The translations under genes were made by a program, and so were the position numbers. Shown here piece by piece: positions 51,310 through 60,158 of a DNA stretch of 64,000 bases. Within the stretch, counting starts at the first letter, position 1; each line of letters begins with the position of its first letter. Source of the DNA: Chryseobacterium indologenes (GTDB taxonomy: Bacteria > Bacteroidota > Bacteroidia > Flavobacteriales > Weeksellaceae); assembly GCA_002439165.1 (NCBI GenBank), contig DJTE01000041.1:62001-126000 (forward strand), in the 5' to 3' direction. A model generated the notes under the pieces. The model did no database searches, had not been told where the DNA came from, and worked only from the letters and a program-made list of their open reading frames with translations.

Positions 51310-52836
51310 TTATTTCACTAAAAACTTCAAAGTAGACTGGTCCAGTTTCAATAAATAAACTCCCTGCCCGAGATTTCTGATCTTAATAGAATTACCGGTT
51401 TTAAAAGGCTGATGAATAGTCTGAAGTGGTCTTCCCTGAAGATTATAGATTTCTGCTTTCCGGATATGCTGAACATTTCCTTTCACAAAAATCTCCTGTC
51501 CTGAAATCGGATTAGGATAAACCTGAAGTTCCTGAACCGGAAGATCAGAAGAAAGAGTTTTGGCTGGTCCGGAAGTTCCCGTATAGCAGCTCCATTTCAG
51601 ATCATCAATGGCGATTCTGTTGCCTGAAGAATTGTTAACCAGACTCACTGTTACATTTCCGGTAATATTGATGTTATTAATTGTTGTTGTAGTTGCAGTT
51701 GTGCCGTAAGGAACGCTTCCCACGGTTGTACCGTTTACTTTTACTTCTAAATTTCCGTTACTTCCTGAAAATTTCAGCTGGGTGGTTACAGTTAACGATC
51801 CGATCCCGTTGGCTGAACTGCCCGAAGTTAAAGAACCGTTTCTCACGGTAATAGCTTTACTGTTAACCGTCTGGTCGGTTCTGGCATCAGTGGCGGTCCA
51901 TGAAATACCTCCGTTGGTCCAGGTTCTTGTTGTGTAGGAAGCATTGGCTGCCGGAATAGATTCAAATGTTTCGTTGATGCAGTCTGATCCCGGATTGGGA
52001 GTAGGATTAGGATTAGAGGTTCCCGGATTGGAAGATCCCCAGATCAGATTCACATAATTCGGATTATCGATAAACGGATTTCTGTTTCCCTGGTATTTAT
52101 AGGAAGCATTATTCCGGTTAACTTCTGCCGGTGAAACCGGATCCTGATTATGCCATGCAAGAAGAACATTCAGCTCCCAGGTCTGAAGCCCCGGAAATGC
52201 GGAACTGCCCAGCATATTTCCTGAAGAAAACGAGGAAAGCTTACTTTGGTATCGGGTTACAAAATAAAAGATCATACGGGCTACATCCCCTTTAAACTCG
52301 TCAATCGGCTCAAATACCGTTCCCGAATATCCCGAAGAAGCAGAACTGCCCAGTTTAGACCCGTTTTTTGAAGTAAATGTTGCTGTTCCCACCTTCCCGA
52401 AAGGATAATTGCTTCTCATTCCGTTTACCTTCCCGTCAGTAGCACGAATGAAATGAATATCCGAAACCATCGGTGAAGACTCATTAAACAGGCTTTGAGG
52501 AACAATATGCTCACGGTTGTAGCAGTCGCCTTCCGCTCCGTAAGTTCCGCACTGGTTGGTTCCCGGAGTATATTTATAAGGATCGGCTCCCGAAGGTTTC
52601 TCAGAATAAATATCCATAATAGAGCCGTCATTTTCATAAGTTTTGTCGGTATCGGTAGTCTTGTAGCCTGTCCATAAACCATTGTACCCTTTATCCTGAT
52701 GACCGTTGGTAATAATGACGCTTAATGCCGTTTTCAGTGATGCACCGCTCAATCCGCCGGCTGAATTGTAATACCCTGCAGGAGCCTGGGCATTGGCAAA
52801 CCCGGCTATTACAGAGAATAAGATGATTTTTTTCAT
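51310..52836 (-). CDS. Secreted endonuclease I with T9SS sorting domain
   Basis: A 508-aa protein with a signal peptide (MKKIILFSVIAGFANAQ). Residues ~20-270 are an EndA/endonuclease I domain of the His-Me finger type: CYNREHIVPQSLF (Glu109, His110) and DIHFIRATDGKVNGMRSN. Ser/Thr/Gly-rich linkers and a ~120-residue beta domain follow. The last ~75 residues are a type A T9SS C-terminal sorting domain (LQVYPNPISGQ... IYNLQGRPLQ... GVYLLKL), which directs outer-membrane export. Likely extracellular nuclease for nucleic-acid breakdown. Confidence 0.9.
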   Translation of the reverse strand: MKKIILFSVIAGFANAQAPAGYYNSAGGLSGASLKTALSVIITNGHQDKGYNGLWTGYKTTDTDKTYENDGSIMDIYSEKPSGADPYKYTPGTNQCGTYGAEGDCYNREHIVPQSLFNESSPMVSDIHFIRATDGKVNGMRSNYPFGKVGTATFTSKNGSKLGSSASSGYSGTVFEPIDEFKGDVARMIFYFVTRYQSKLSSFSSGNMLGSSAFPGLQTWELNVLLAWHNQDPVSPAEVNRNNASYKYQGNRNPFIDNPNYVNLIWGSSNPGTSNPNPTPNPGSDCINETFESIPAANASYTTRTWTNGGISWTATDARTDQTVNSKAITVRNGSLTSGSSANGIGSLTVTTQLKFSGSNGNLEVKVNGTTVGSVPYGTTATTTTINNINITGNVTVSLVNNSSGNRIAIDDLKWSCYTGTSGPAKTLSSDLPVQELQVYPNPISGQEIFVKGNVQHIRKAEIYNLQGRPLQTIHQPFKTGNSIKIRNLGQGVYLLKLDQSTLKFLVK

Positions 52837-52994
52837 ATCAATAAAATTTCTGTAAGATTACCACATTTCAGTGAATAAAAAATGACGTTACCATTAATTT
52901 TGAATGAACAGCATCCTTATTTTGATATGCTGAGAATAATACGCTATGCTATTGGGCATGAAAAATCTGATGAATGAATCCTTTACAGCGCCTA

Positions 52995-53027
52995 AAACCT
53001 AACAGGTTTCAAAAACCTGTTAGGTTT
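52995..53027. repeat. 15-bp perfect palindrome (possible dispersed element)
   Basis: AAACCTAACAGGTTT-CAA-AAACCTGTTAGGTTT, with only 3 nt between arms. It sits alone between two divergent-type units and lacks a T-tract, so a REP-like repeat is more likely than a terminator. Confidence 0.55.
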
Positions 53028-53190
53028 AGTAAGAATACCCCTAATTTTATTAATAGCAAAAAACTCCAGCAGAAGCTAAAAGAACTCTTATTATTTTGCT
53101 GAGTTTACGCTTCTTTTATTTTAAAAAAGAGAATTATTTTTCCCTTGTTTAGCTTTGTGATTAATTTTAGATGAAACGACAATAACACAA

Positions 53191-53217
53191 AAAAAACCGG
53201 TTCAAAAGCACCGGTTA
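53191..53217 (-). terminator. Terminator after the DUF4136 gene
   Basis: AACCGGT pairs with ACCGGTT, 8-nt loop, followed by a T run on the minus strand. Confidence 0.8.
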
Positions 53218-53242
53218 TATATCATTTCAATCAATTGAAATC

Positions 53243-53770
53243 TTATTTTCTCTGTGGCGGATAATTTTTCATAATCTCAGCCATGATCTCAGGAATCTGT
53301 CTCTGCTTGGCTCTTGGCGAATCAACGGAAATTCCGCTTCCGATTCCCTGCCATACCAGTTTGTTGCTTTTTGAATCAATAAGATCTACAATTAAAGCAC
53401 CTTCGTTATAATTGCTGGTCCATGTTCTGCTCATTCCAACGCCCCATCCGAAAGGGCCGCCCCATCCCCACATTCCGTAAGGAGTATTGTTGGTAATATC
53501 TGTAATCTTTTTGTGATTGGCTTTTACATTAACGATCAGGTCGGGGTTTTCACCGGACTGAAGACCTTTGCTCTGAAGCTGTCTCGACAGCTCGTTTAGA
53601 ACCCTGTCTTTATCAATATCATTGAGTTTCAGGTCGTCAATTCTTATTTTATACGTTTTATACGTAGTGAAATTAGCGGTTTCAGCATAATCAGAACGTA
53701 CCTGGAAAGGACTACACGATGTAAAGGCTAATGAAGCCGATGCCAACAAAATAAAAATATATTTTTTCAT
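53243..53770 (-). CDS. DUF4136 lipoprotein
   Basis: A 175-aa lipoprotein with lipobox TSC (Cys19). The DUF4136 pattern is clear: SDYAETANFTTYKTYKI at the N-terminus, PDLIVNVKANHKK, a Trp/Gly-rich middle (MWGWGGPFGWG), then YNEGALIVDLIDSKSNKLVWQGIGSG. Role unknown; likely periplasmic/outer-membrane. The DUF5522 gene ends 1 nt before its start, so the two are transcribed together. Confidence 0.85.
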   Translation of the reverse strand: MKKYIFILLASASLAFTSCSPFQVRSDYAETANFTTYKTYKIRIDDLKLNDIDKDRVLNELSRQLQSKGLQSGENPDLIVNVKANHKKITDITNNTPYGMWGWGGPFGWGVGMSRTWTSNYNEGALIVDLIDSKSNKLVWQGIGSGISVDSPRAKQRQIPEIMAEIMKNYPPQRK

Positions 53771-53771
53771 T

Positions 53772-53954
53772 TTATTTATTTTTTTTATCGTTTTTTATGA
53801 ATGTATCAGTCTTTTTATCATACCCGTAAGGACAGTGTCTGCATCCGCTTTTACAGCAATATCCTCTTTTCAGATGGAATTTCTCCGTAAAAACCTTGTA
53901 TCCCTGTTCATTATAGTAAAAGTCTTCACCTTCTTTGATGTCATAATGGGCCAT
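53772..53954 (-). CDS. DUF5522 zinc-ribbon-like protein
   Basis: A 60-aa protein with KRGYCCKSGCRHCPYG, the four-Cys DUF5522 signature that suggests a metal site. Common in Flavobacteriia with unknown function. It is the first gene of a two-gene operon with the DUF4136 lipoprotein. Confidence 0.85.
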   Translation of the reverse strand: MAHYDIKEGEDFYYNEQGYKVFTEKFHLKRGYCCKSGCRHCPYGYDKKTDTFIKNDKKNK

Positions 53955-53994
53955 AAGTTAAATCTCTAAATCAAAAAAACTTTATATTTGTTAT

Positions 53995-54321
53995 ATGATA
54001 ATTGTATGCCAAAAGCCATTAAAAAAACTAAAAATTAACGGCATTGCTCTCTTTCCCTTTATCTTCATTAGGAAACCCGAAGATAAGGAAAATAAAATAC
54101 TTATCAATCACGAAAAGATCCATTTAAGGCAGCAGATCGAGATGCTGATTATTTTCTTTTATATTTTTTATGTCGCTGAATATTATTACTGGCTTTTCAG
54201 ACTGAAAGACGGTTACCTGGCTTACAGAAGAATTTCATTTGAAAGAGAAGCGTATAGCCATGAATCCGATCCGGATTATCTGAAAAAAAGAAAATTCTGG
54301 AATTTCAGAAAATACCTGTAA
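53995..54321 (+). CDS. Small membrane-associated protein with HExxH-like motif
   Basis: A 108-aa protein. NHEKIHLRQQIE (HEKIH) resembles the zinc-protease motif HExxH; a hydrophobic helix follows (MLIIFFYIFYVAEYY, ~66-84), then RRISFEREAY, where a Glu (~86-92) could be the third ligand. It is too small for a typical metallopeptidase and activity is not shown. Divergent from the DUF5522 gene. Confidence 0.65.
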   Translation: MIIVCQKPLKKLKINGIALFPFIFIRKPEDKENKILINHEKIHLRQQIEMLIIFFYIFYVAEYYYWLFRLKDGYLAYRRISFEREAYSHESDPDYLKKRKFWNFRKYL

Positions 54322-54333
54322 CAGATTGCCGGC

Positions 54334-54942
54334 TTATCTGAGGTTTTCCCACTCTTTGTCAAAATCCTGTTGTTTTTTTTCAGGAGGAAAATAGTTCTGT
54401 CGGTTTCTGCCCATATCATAAGCAATTGTTTTTTCTATCATGAGACTGAGATCCTGAATGATCCAGTCCGGGGAACCTTTTTTCTCCTGTCCGTTGGTAT
54501 AAACTTTAACTGCTTTTCCATCACTCATTTCTACCTTCATCAGCAGACAGGGACCTGTATATCCGGAGCAGGAATATCCCGTGTAAACTTCCTTGGCTGT
54601 TGTTCCGTCATTAAATGCAATATTCAGTTCAAGATAATTCCGGGGCCTGGTTGACTGTACCCCATAACGGGCATAGCTCTCAATTGTTTTGATGGTTTTC
54701 AGATAACTGACTGTATTCTTGCGGCTTTCACCGATATAACCGGGATACATCGTGCTTTGCGTATGATTTTCAATCTGTTGGTCTATCTGTGCATTGAACA
54801 TGCTGATGATTTTGTCATTGCGCCGGTCTGTCTTATCAGATTCAGATTGAGAGCCAAAAGGTTTCCCTAAAAACAGATACAGGATACCGGCGGACAATCC
54901 TGCAATGATAAGAATAGCGGTAATAGGAGAAAACTTTTTCAT
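54334..54942 (-). CDS. Membrane-anchored protein of unknown function
   Basis: About 202 aa. The chosen ATG at 54942 begins MKKFSPITAILIIAGLSAGILYLFLGK, a single N-terminal anchor; the longer frame to 54969 adds nine non-hydrophobic residues and is less likely. The rest is hydrophilic with ELNIAFNDGTTAKEVYTGYSC and CSGYTGPCLLMKVEM. I recognise no family. Confidence 0.65.
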   Translation of the reverse strand: MKKFSPITAILIIAGLSAGILYLFLGKPFGSQSESDKTDRRNDKIISMFNAQIDQQIENHTQSTMYPGYIGESRKNTVSYLKTIKTIESYARYGVQSTRPRNYLELNIAFNDGTTAKEVYTGYSCSGYTGPCLLMKVEMSDGKAVKVYTNGQEKKGSPDWIIQDLSLMIEKTIAYDMGRNRQNYFPPEKKQQDFDKEWENLR

Positions 54943-55026
54943 GGCAGGCGGACATTTTCTATATACCAATTTACAACAAATATTTTTGATATCTCATCCG
55001 TTGAAAAGATTATTCTTACAGCAATC

Positions 55027-55650
55027 TTATGATGAAAGCAGCTGAAGTTCGGCTTTTATATTCTTAATAGCCTGAGTCTCATATTGAGCCCTGAATTCTT
55101 CCGTTTTAAAGATACCGTCAAGTTCCAGAAAATGTTTCAGTACTTTTTTTCGCCCGGGTTTATAAAGAAGATCAGGATAAATGGAATATTCTTTGCGGAT
55201 TCTTCTGCTGTAATCAAGATAAGTTTCCAGATCTTTTCCTAAAACCGAAAGATCTGCATCCAGAAGATAATTGGTGTCATTGTCATCGGCTTTCTGATGG
55301 GCTTTTGTAGCGGTAATCTGGTCCTGAATTTTTGAAACGCTATCCGGGGAAACTTTTAATTTCTGAAGTCGTGGTATGGCGTAAGCTGCACTTTTTTCCT
55401 CATTGGATTTTGAGGAAGCATCATAAATAACATCATGGTAAAATACGGAAAAAAGAACCTCATCAAAATCGGAAATTCTGTCTTTCACAGTTTCCAGCTC
55501 AAGGATCATGTTTTCAAGATGAAGAAGATTATGATAATGTCTGCCTTTTTCAGAATACTGTTTTTCAATTTCCTGCCATAGAAGGCTGATAAGAGCTTTA
55601 TCTTCCGTATAAGAAAGACAGAGCTGTTCAAATATTATTTTCAGGTTCAT
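55027..55650 (-). CDS. HD-superfamily phosphohydrolase
   Basis: A 207-aa HD-domain protein. RHYHNLLHLENML and FYHDVIYDASS (the HD pair) then LLDADLSVLG (a further ligand Asp) are the motifs of the COG4339 group of predicted metal-dependent HD hydrolases. Substrate is unknown. Located 27 nt upstream of a rhodanese gene on the same strand. Confidence 0.85.
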   Translation of the reverse strand: MNLKIIFEQLCLSYTEDKALISLLWQEIEKQYSEKGRHYHNLLHLENMILELETVKDRISDFDEVLFSVFYHDVIYDASSKSNEEKSAAYAIPRLQKLKVSPDSVSKIQDQITATKAHQKADDNDTNYLLDADLSVLGKDLETYLDYSRRIRKEYSIYPDLLYKPGRKKVLKHFLELDGIFKTEEFRAQYETQAIKNIKAELQLLSS

Positions 55651-55677
55651 GATGCAATAAGATAAAAAAAGGAACTT

Positions 55678-55977
55678 TTAAAAAGTTCCCTGATTTGCTT
55701 CCAATACGGCTTTTAGTTCAGCCCAGCCTCCGCCGTTGTGACCGTCTTTCAGGCCCTGGCTGTTAAGATATTCTAATGCTTTTCCGCTTCTGTTTCCACT
55801 TCTGCAGAATAAGATTACCGGTTTTTCAATGGATAAGATCTCTTCTTTTCTATCTTCTACTTCACCAAGAGGAATGTTTTTCGCCCCTTCAATATTCCCG
55901 TCCATTTCAAGTTCCATTGGCTCACGAACATCGATCAGCTCATAATTTCCTGATTGTATTACTTCTATTAAAGACAT
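55678..55977 (-). CDS. Rhodanese-like domain protein
   Basis: A 99-aa single-domain rhodanese. IDVREPMELEMDGNIEGAKNIPL is the N-terminal pattern, and the active-site loop is FCRSGNRSGKA, with the persulfide-forming Cys. Such proteins carry sulfane sulfur. It is the upstream partner of the HD hydrolase gene. Confidence 0.92.
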   Translation of the reverse strand: MSLIEVIQSGNYELIDVREPMELEMDGNIEGAKNIPLGEVEDRKEEILSIEKPVILFCRSGNRSGKALEYLNSQGLKDGHNGGGWAELKAVLEANQGTF

Positions 55978-56060
55978 AACTGTTTAATTTTAATTATTAA
56001 AAATAAGAACGAAAATACGTAATTTTTCTGAAAACTTTCTACTGCATCCAAATATTCATC

Positions 56061-56160
56061 CGCTTCATCGGATCAACGGAGTTGATTCTGCCCTTAGCTC
56101 CTTTAAAAAATCGATATTGCCTGTAAATCATCTTTGCGTTTCCAAAAAAACTGCATTTAC
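56061..56160. repeat. Intergenic repeat shared with 33.7 kb
   Basis: The stretch 56061-56087 (CGCTTCATCGGATCAACG...) is identical to 33679-33705, and nearby words (ATTGCCTGT...CTTTGCGTT) recur in the same order at 33731-33760. It is a dispersed intergenic element of at least ~90 bp with divergent interior. Confidence 0.7.
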
Positions 56161-56199
56161 AACAGTTTCTCCTTCAATCCAACATTGATAAAATAATCT

Positions 56200-56207
56200 T
56201 AATTTTG
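56200..56207 (+). promoter_or_regulatory. Candidate -7 box immediately before queG
   Basis: TAATTTTG matches TAnnTTTG and ends 4 nt before the GTG at 56212, so transcription would start close to the start codon. Confidence 0.45.
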
Positions 56208-56211
56208 CAAA

Positions 56212-57165
56212 GTGGAAATCCTGAACACCGGTGCCGAAAAATACTCACAGCTGATTAAATCTAAAGCAGAACGTTTTGGATTCCAGAGTTGTGGGATTTC
56301 AAAGGCAGATTTCCTTGAAGAAGACGCTCCCAATCTTGAAAAATGGCTCAAAAATAATTTTCATGGCGAAATGAAATATATGGAGAATCATTTTGATAAA
56401 AGACTGGACCCGAGACTGCTTGTGGAAGGCTCCAGATCTGTCATCTCACTTTCCTATAACTATTTCCCGGAAGAGAAAATTTCTGCCCTGGAAAATTATA
56501 AGATTTCCAAATATGCCTATGCGGAAGACTATCATGAAGTAGTAAAAGAAATTCTCCGCGAAATGGTGACGGAACTTCAGGAAGAAATAGGAGAGTTCGG
56601 ATTCAGGGTGTTTGTAGATTCAGCACCCGTACTCGAAAGAAGCTGGGCCCGAAAATCAGGGATAGGCTGGGTAGGAAAAAATGCCAATCTCATCACTAAA
56701 CAGAACGGTTCTTTTTATTTTCTGGCTGAGATTATCTGTGATCTTGAACTTGTTCCGGATCATGCGGTAACAGATCACTGCGGAACGTGCAGAAAATGCA
56801 TTGATGCCTGTCCGACAGATGCTATTGTGTCTGAAAAAATCATTGACGGAAGCCGCTGTATTTCCTATGCCACCATAGAACTGAAGAATGAAATTCCGGA
56901 TCATTTCAAAAACAAAATGGAAGACTGGATGTTCGGATGTGATATCTGCCAGGATGTATGCCCGTGGAACCGCTTTTCTGCACCTCATAAGCAGAACAGA
57001 TTTACCCCCAGCGAAGCTCTGAAAAACTTCAGAAAAGAAGAATGGAAGGAAATTACCCAGGAAATATTCTCCGGAATTTTCAGAAAATCACCGGTGAAAA
57101 GAACCAAATTTGCCGGACTCAGGCGAAATATTGAGTTTCTTGAAAAATATTCGGATAAAAATTAG
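56212..57165 (+). CDS. queG: Epoxyqueuosine reductase QueG
   Basis: Final step of queuosine synthesis on tRNA: cobalamin- and Fe-S-dependent reduction of epoxyqueuosine. The 317-aa protein has AKxFGFQSCGISKADF at the start, RFVxDSAPVLERSWARKSGIGWVGKNAN (QueG core), the first 4Fe-4S set CGTCRKCIDACPTDAI, and the second GCDICQDVCPWNRF. The GTG start is used because the homologous N-terminus begins there. The enzyme needs B12, linking it to the uptake genes at 30-33 kb. Confidence 0.93.
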   Translation: MEILNTGAEKYSQLIKSKAERFGFQSCGISKADFLEEDAPNLEKWLKNNFHGEMKYMENHFDKRLDPRLLVEGSRSVISLSYNYFPEEKISALENYKISKYAYAEDYHEVVKEILREMVTELQEEIGEFGFRVFVDSAPVLERSWARKSGIGWVGKNANLITKQNGSFYFLAEIICDLELVPDHAVTDHCGTCRKCIDACPTDAIVSEKIIDGSRCISYATIELKNEIPDHFKNKMEDWMFGCDICQDVCPWNRFSAPHKQNRFTPSEALKNFRKEEWKEITQEIFSGIFRKSPVKRTKFAGLRRNIEFLEKYSDKN

Positions 57166-57516
57166 CCAGGAATGCCGCGGACGATTCCCGGTTTGGAATT
57201 TTGCCGTTCCAAAATATAAAAGGTTAATCATCCATTCCTTAAGTTTTCAGCCTTAAAGAGGTTAGATTTAATACGGTAAGAATCTTTACAGCAGCTTTCC
57301 TAAAAAGAAAAATTGACTTTCAGGAGACCAAAGTCACACAGAAAATCAACGTTTTTTTTGCACTCTTTTCGGAGCTGTTTTTACTCTTATTTTAAACCTT
57401 TTTTGTGATTTTGTATTTTTACGCATATTTGTGAATATTTCGTAACTAAATATACTCATTTTTCCGATTAAAACAAATACTTTTACGGAAAAATGAAGAT
57501 TAAATTTTATTAAAAT
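57166..57516. other. Gap upstream of the DUF2459-like gene
   Basis: About 350 bp with no ORF. AT-rich runs (AAATATAC, GTATTTTTACG) look promoter-like but give no clean TAnnTTTG. Confidence 0.4.
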
Positions 57517-58200
57517 ATGACCTTGAAAATGATTTTAATGTATATCCTGAAAACCATAGGGGTTATTTTGGGAATTGTAATTATTTATATTATATTGGGG
57601 CTGGCCCTTCCCCTTATTCCGGTTTCTGCAAAAGATGACGGACAGGAAAAGGTTATTCCCATTTATATTTATACCAACGGAGTACACACCGACATTGTGA
57701 TGCCTGTGAAAAACGATCTGCAGGACTGGAGCCGGAAAATTCCTTTCGACAATATAAAATCCAAAAAAACAGATTATAATTATATCGGAGTAGGCTGGGG
57801 AGATAAAGGTTTTTATCTGGATACTCCGACGTGGGCTGATCTGAAATTCTCAACTGCTGTAAAGGCGGCCTTCTGGATGAGCGAATCAGCGATGCACTGT
57901 ACTTATTACAGGGCCATGAAAGAAGGGGACGACTGTAAAATGATCATGATCAGCAGAAATCAGTATAAGGACCTGGTGAAGTTTGTAGAAGATAAATTCG
58001 ACAGGGATCAGAACGGAAACTTTATCCTGATTCCAACCAATGCGGTTTATGATGATAATGACGCGTTCTATGATGCGAAAGGAACGTACAGCTTCCTCTA
58101 CACCTGCAATACCTGGTCCAATGATGCCCTGAAAGCTGCCGGACAGAAAGCTGCGCTGTGGACACCTACCGATTTCGGAATTTTCCGCCATTATAAATAA
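57517..58200 (+). CDS. TIGR02117/DUF2459 family protein
   Basis: A 227-aa protein with an N-terminal hydrophobic segment (~10-32). Conserved motifs are IYTNGVHTDIVMPV, GWGDKGFYLDTPTWADL and YTCNTWSNDALKAAG (Cys near the C-terminus). The layout suggests a cysteine hydrolase-like fold (His then Cys), but no function is established. It is co-transcribed with the L,D-transpeptidase-like gene 6 nt downstream. Confidence 0.88.
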   Translation: MTLKMILMYILKTIGVILGIVIIYIILGLALPLIPVSAKDDGQEKVIPIYIYTNGVHTDIVMPVKNDLQDWSRKIPFDNIKSKKTDYNYIGVGWGDKGFYLDTPTWADLKFSTAVKAAFWMSESAMHCTYYRAMKEGDDCKMIMISRNQYKDLVKFVEDKFDRDQNGNFILIPTNAVYDDNDAFYDAKGTYSFLYTCNTWSNDALKAAGQKAALWTPTDFGIFRHYK

Positions 58201-58206
58201 CGGTAA

Positions 58207-58860
58207 ATGAAGCTCCTGCCTGTAACTTTCAGTATTTTTCTCCTGTTTTCCTGCAGTAACGAACCTAAACTTATGAAGGTAAAAGGTGCTGCCGAAAAAG
58301 CAGCTGTTCAGACGGAAAAGAAACCGGAAGCTGATCTGTCTGAAGTAGCAGCCAGGGCAGAAGAAGCTCTCAGATACTGTATCTCAGCAAAAATGAATAC
58401 CGATTTCTGTATCCTGATCGATATGAGTCTGCATTCCGGAGTCAAAAGGTTTTTTGTCTGGGATTTCAAAAAGAAAACTGCTTCAAAACAGTATCTGGTA
58501 GGACATGGCTGTGGGACGAATGCCTGGAGTACAGATGGTTCCAAAGACAATCCTGAATTCAGTAATGAAGACGGCAGCCATCTTTCTGCATTGGGAAAAT
58601 ATAAGCTTGGAGAAAGAGGATACAGCAACTGGGGAATCAATGTGAAATACCTGATGCATGGGCTTGAAGAAACCAACAGCAATGCCCTGAAACGGTTTAT
58701 CGTCTTTCATTCCTGGGATCTGATGAGCGATGAGGATGTATTTCCCGAAGGGTCTCCGGAAGGTTGGGGATGTCCCACCATATCCAATAATGCCATGAAA
58801 GAAATTGATCCCATGTTACAGAAAGCCGATAAGCCCGTTTTAATGTGGATCTATCAGTAA
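58207..58860 (+). CDS. L,D-transpeptidase-like (YkuD-family) lipoprotein
   Basis: A 217-aa lipoprotein with lipobox FSC. ILIDMSLHSGVKRFFVWDF, the IVFHSWDLM His, and the GWGCPTIS Cys match the YkuD_2 catalytic pattern, which crosslinks or trims peptidoglycan stem peptides. The family's usual S-x-GC-P is GWGCP here. The lipid anchor places it in the periplasm, facing the wall. Confidence 0.88.
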   Translation: MKLLPVTFSIFLLFSCSNEPKLMKVKGAAEKAAVQTEKKPEADLSEVAARAEEALRYCISAKMNTDFCILIDMSLHSGVKRFFVWDFKKKTASKQYLVGHGCGTNAWSTDGSKDNPEFSNEDGSHLSALGKYKLGERGYSNWGINVKYLMHGLEETNSNALKRFIVFHSWDLMSDEDVFPEGSPEGWGCPTISNNAMKEIDPMLQKADKPVLMWIYQ

Positions 58861-58869
58861 ATAATAAAA

Positions 58870-59331
58870 ATGAAACACCGTCTTTACAGAGAGCAGCAGC
58901 TTAACTGCAGCCCGGAAACAGCCTGGAACTTTTTTTCTTCAGCCAATAACCTGTCAGAAATTACTCCGGAAGATATGAACTTTACGGTACTCACAGCAAT
59001 GGAAAATGATGAAATCCATGAAGGAATGCTCATCGATTATCATGTTTCCCCTTTATTGGGTATTAAAATGAAATGGCAGACTGAGATCATTCAGGTGGAT
59101 CATCAGAAAAGCTTCACTGATTTTCAGAAAAAAGGACCTTATAAGCTCTGGCACCACCATCATGAGTTTATTCCCAATGAAAAAGGAGTCCTGATGAAAG
59201 ATACGGTAAATTATGAATTGCCAATGGGATTTCTTGGGGAGATAGCTCATCGCTTTATGGTAAAGAGTAAACTGAAACAGATCTTTGATTACCGTTATCA
59301 GGTGTTGGAGAATATGTTTGGCAAAAAATAA
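58870..59331 (+). CDS. SRPBCC (START-like) domain protein
   Basis: A 153-aa helix-grip protein: LNCSPETAWNFFSSANNLSEITPEDM at the start, then strands FTDFQKKGPYKLWHHHHEFIPNEKGVLMKDTVNYELPMGF, ending in a long C-terminal helix. SRPBCC proteins bind hydrophobic ligands; no substrate is known. It starts 9 nt after the transpeptidase gene, so it is part of the same operon. Confidence 0.87.
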   Translation: MKHRLYREQQLNCSPETAWNFFSSANNLSEITPEDMNFTVLTAMENDEIHEGMLIDYHVSPLLGIKMKWQTEIIQVDHQKSFTDFQKKGPYKLWHHHHEFIPNEKGVLMKDTVNYELPMGFLGEIAHRFMVKSKLKQIFDYRYQVLENMFGKK

Positions 59332-59766
59332 GTCTGAAATCAGATTCAGATAAGAAAAGATGAATATATCCATGATTACACCCTTTGTGGTTTTAAAAGT
59401 TTTCCACAGATTCCAGTAATGTTTGTTGATGTTTTTTATTATCTCGCAGATTTTGCAGATGACGCAGATCTTTTAATTAATAATTAATCTGATAAAAATC
59501 GTAGATTTTTAAAGACTCTTATATGAATTTTTATGCAGTAAGCATTTAAACTTGCTGCTCCTAAAGTGTAAAGTCTTTTGGTTAAAAGATCCCCAGACAT
59601 ATAATCTCTTAAAATGAGACTTTTAAATATTCTCAAAAGGTTCTTTTCTGACAAAACCCTGATTGTTTAAGTTTTTTTAACATTTAAAAGACCATAAACC
59701 TCGTCTGAAATCCATAATTTTGCGAAACTATTGTTTTTACTGAAAAACTAAGTATTCTTTTTTGAC
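59332..59766. other. Gap with degenerate repeat words
   Basis: About 430 bp. It contains CGCAGATTTTGCAGATGACGC-like words (59445-59480) like those in other gaps; no ORF is convincing. Confidence 0.5.
59715..59722 (+). promoter_or_regulatory. Candidate -7 box for the 110-aa gene
   Basis: TAATTTTG matches TAnnTTTG, 45 nt before the ATG at 59767. Confidence 0.5.
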
Positions 59767-60099
59767 ATGGCAGGCCTGAGGTCATTTATCTTTTTTTATT
59801 TCATGCTGGTTTTTACCCTTTTCAATTCGAAATGGGCAGAAAAATCATTGCAGAATATTCCCTGCGTAGCTCAGATAGGTAATGTTCATATCCTCGATTT
59901 CTACGAAGAAACGGATATGAATACCCATGCCGTATCCACAGTTTCAAAAATTGTAAAAAACGTTGCCCGCCAGGTAGATGAGGCATCCGGAGATTTTTCA
60001 GCGATTGAAAAAATTACATCAAAAATTACACTTCCGGATATTGCGGTCTCCTCCATCTGCGGCGTAAAATCCTTTCTCCATCTCCTCCAGTTGTACTAG
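59767..60099 (+). CDS. 110-aa hypothetical protein
   Basis: A 110-aa protein with an N-terminal hydrophobic segment (FIFFYFMLVFTLFN). The rest is helical with no motif. It has a good promoter box and lies 59 nt upstream of the RND adaptor gene, so it may be read as its leader gene; no family recognised. Confidence 0.55.
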   Translation: MAGLRSFIFFYFMLVFTLFNSKWAEKSLQNIPCVAQIGNVHILDFYEETDMNTHAVSTVSKIVKNVARQVDEASGDFSAIEKITSKITLPDIAVSSICGVKSFLHLLQLY

Positions 60100-60158
60100 T
60101 TTAAGTTGTTGAAAACCAATTTATTTTAACGAAATTTTTATAACTTAAACAACTTAAG

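Larger units (their letters stand above)
52837..53242. other. Gap with a 15-bp palindrome
   Basis: About 400 bp. It contains the palindrome at 52995-53027 and, at its right end, the terminator for the DUF4136 gene; I see no ORF. Confidence 0.5.

Noticed and set aside
59767..60099. TetR-type regulator for the efflux pump
   Set aside because: The 110-aa protein has no helix-turn-helix and begins with a hydrophobic segment.
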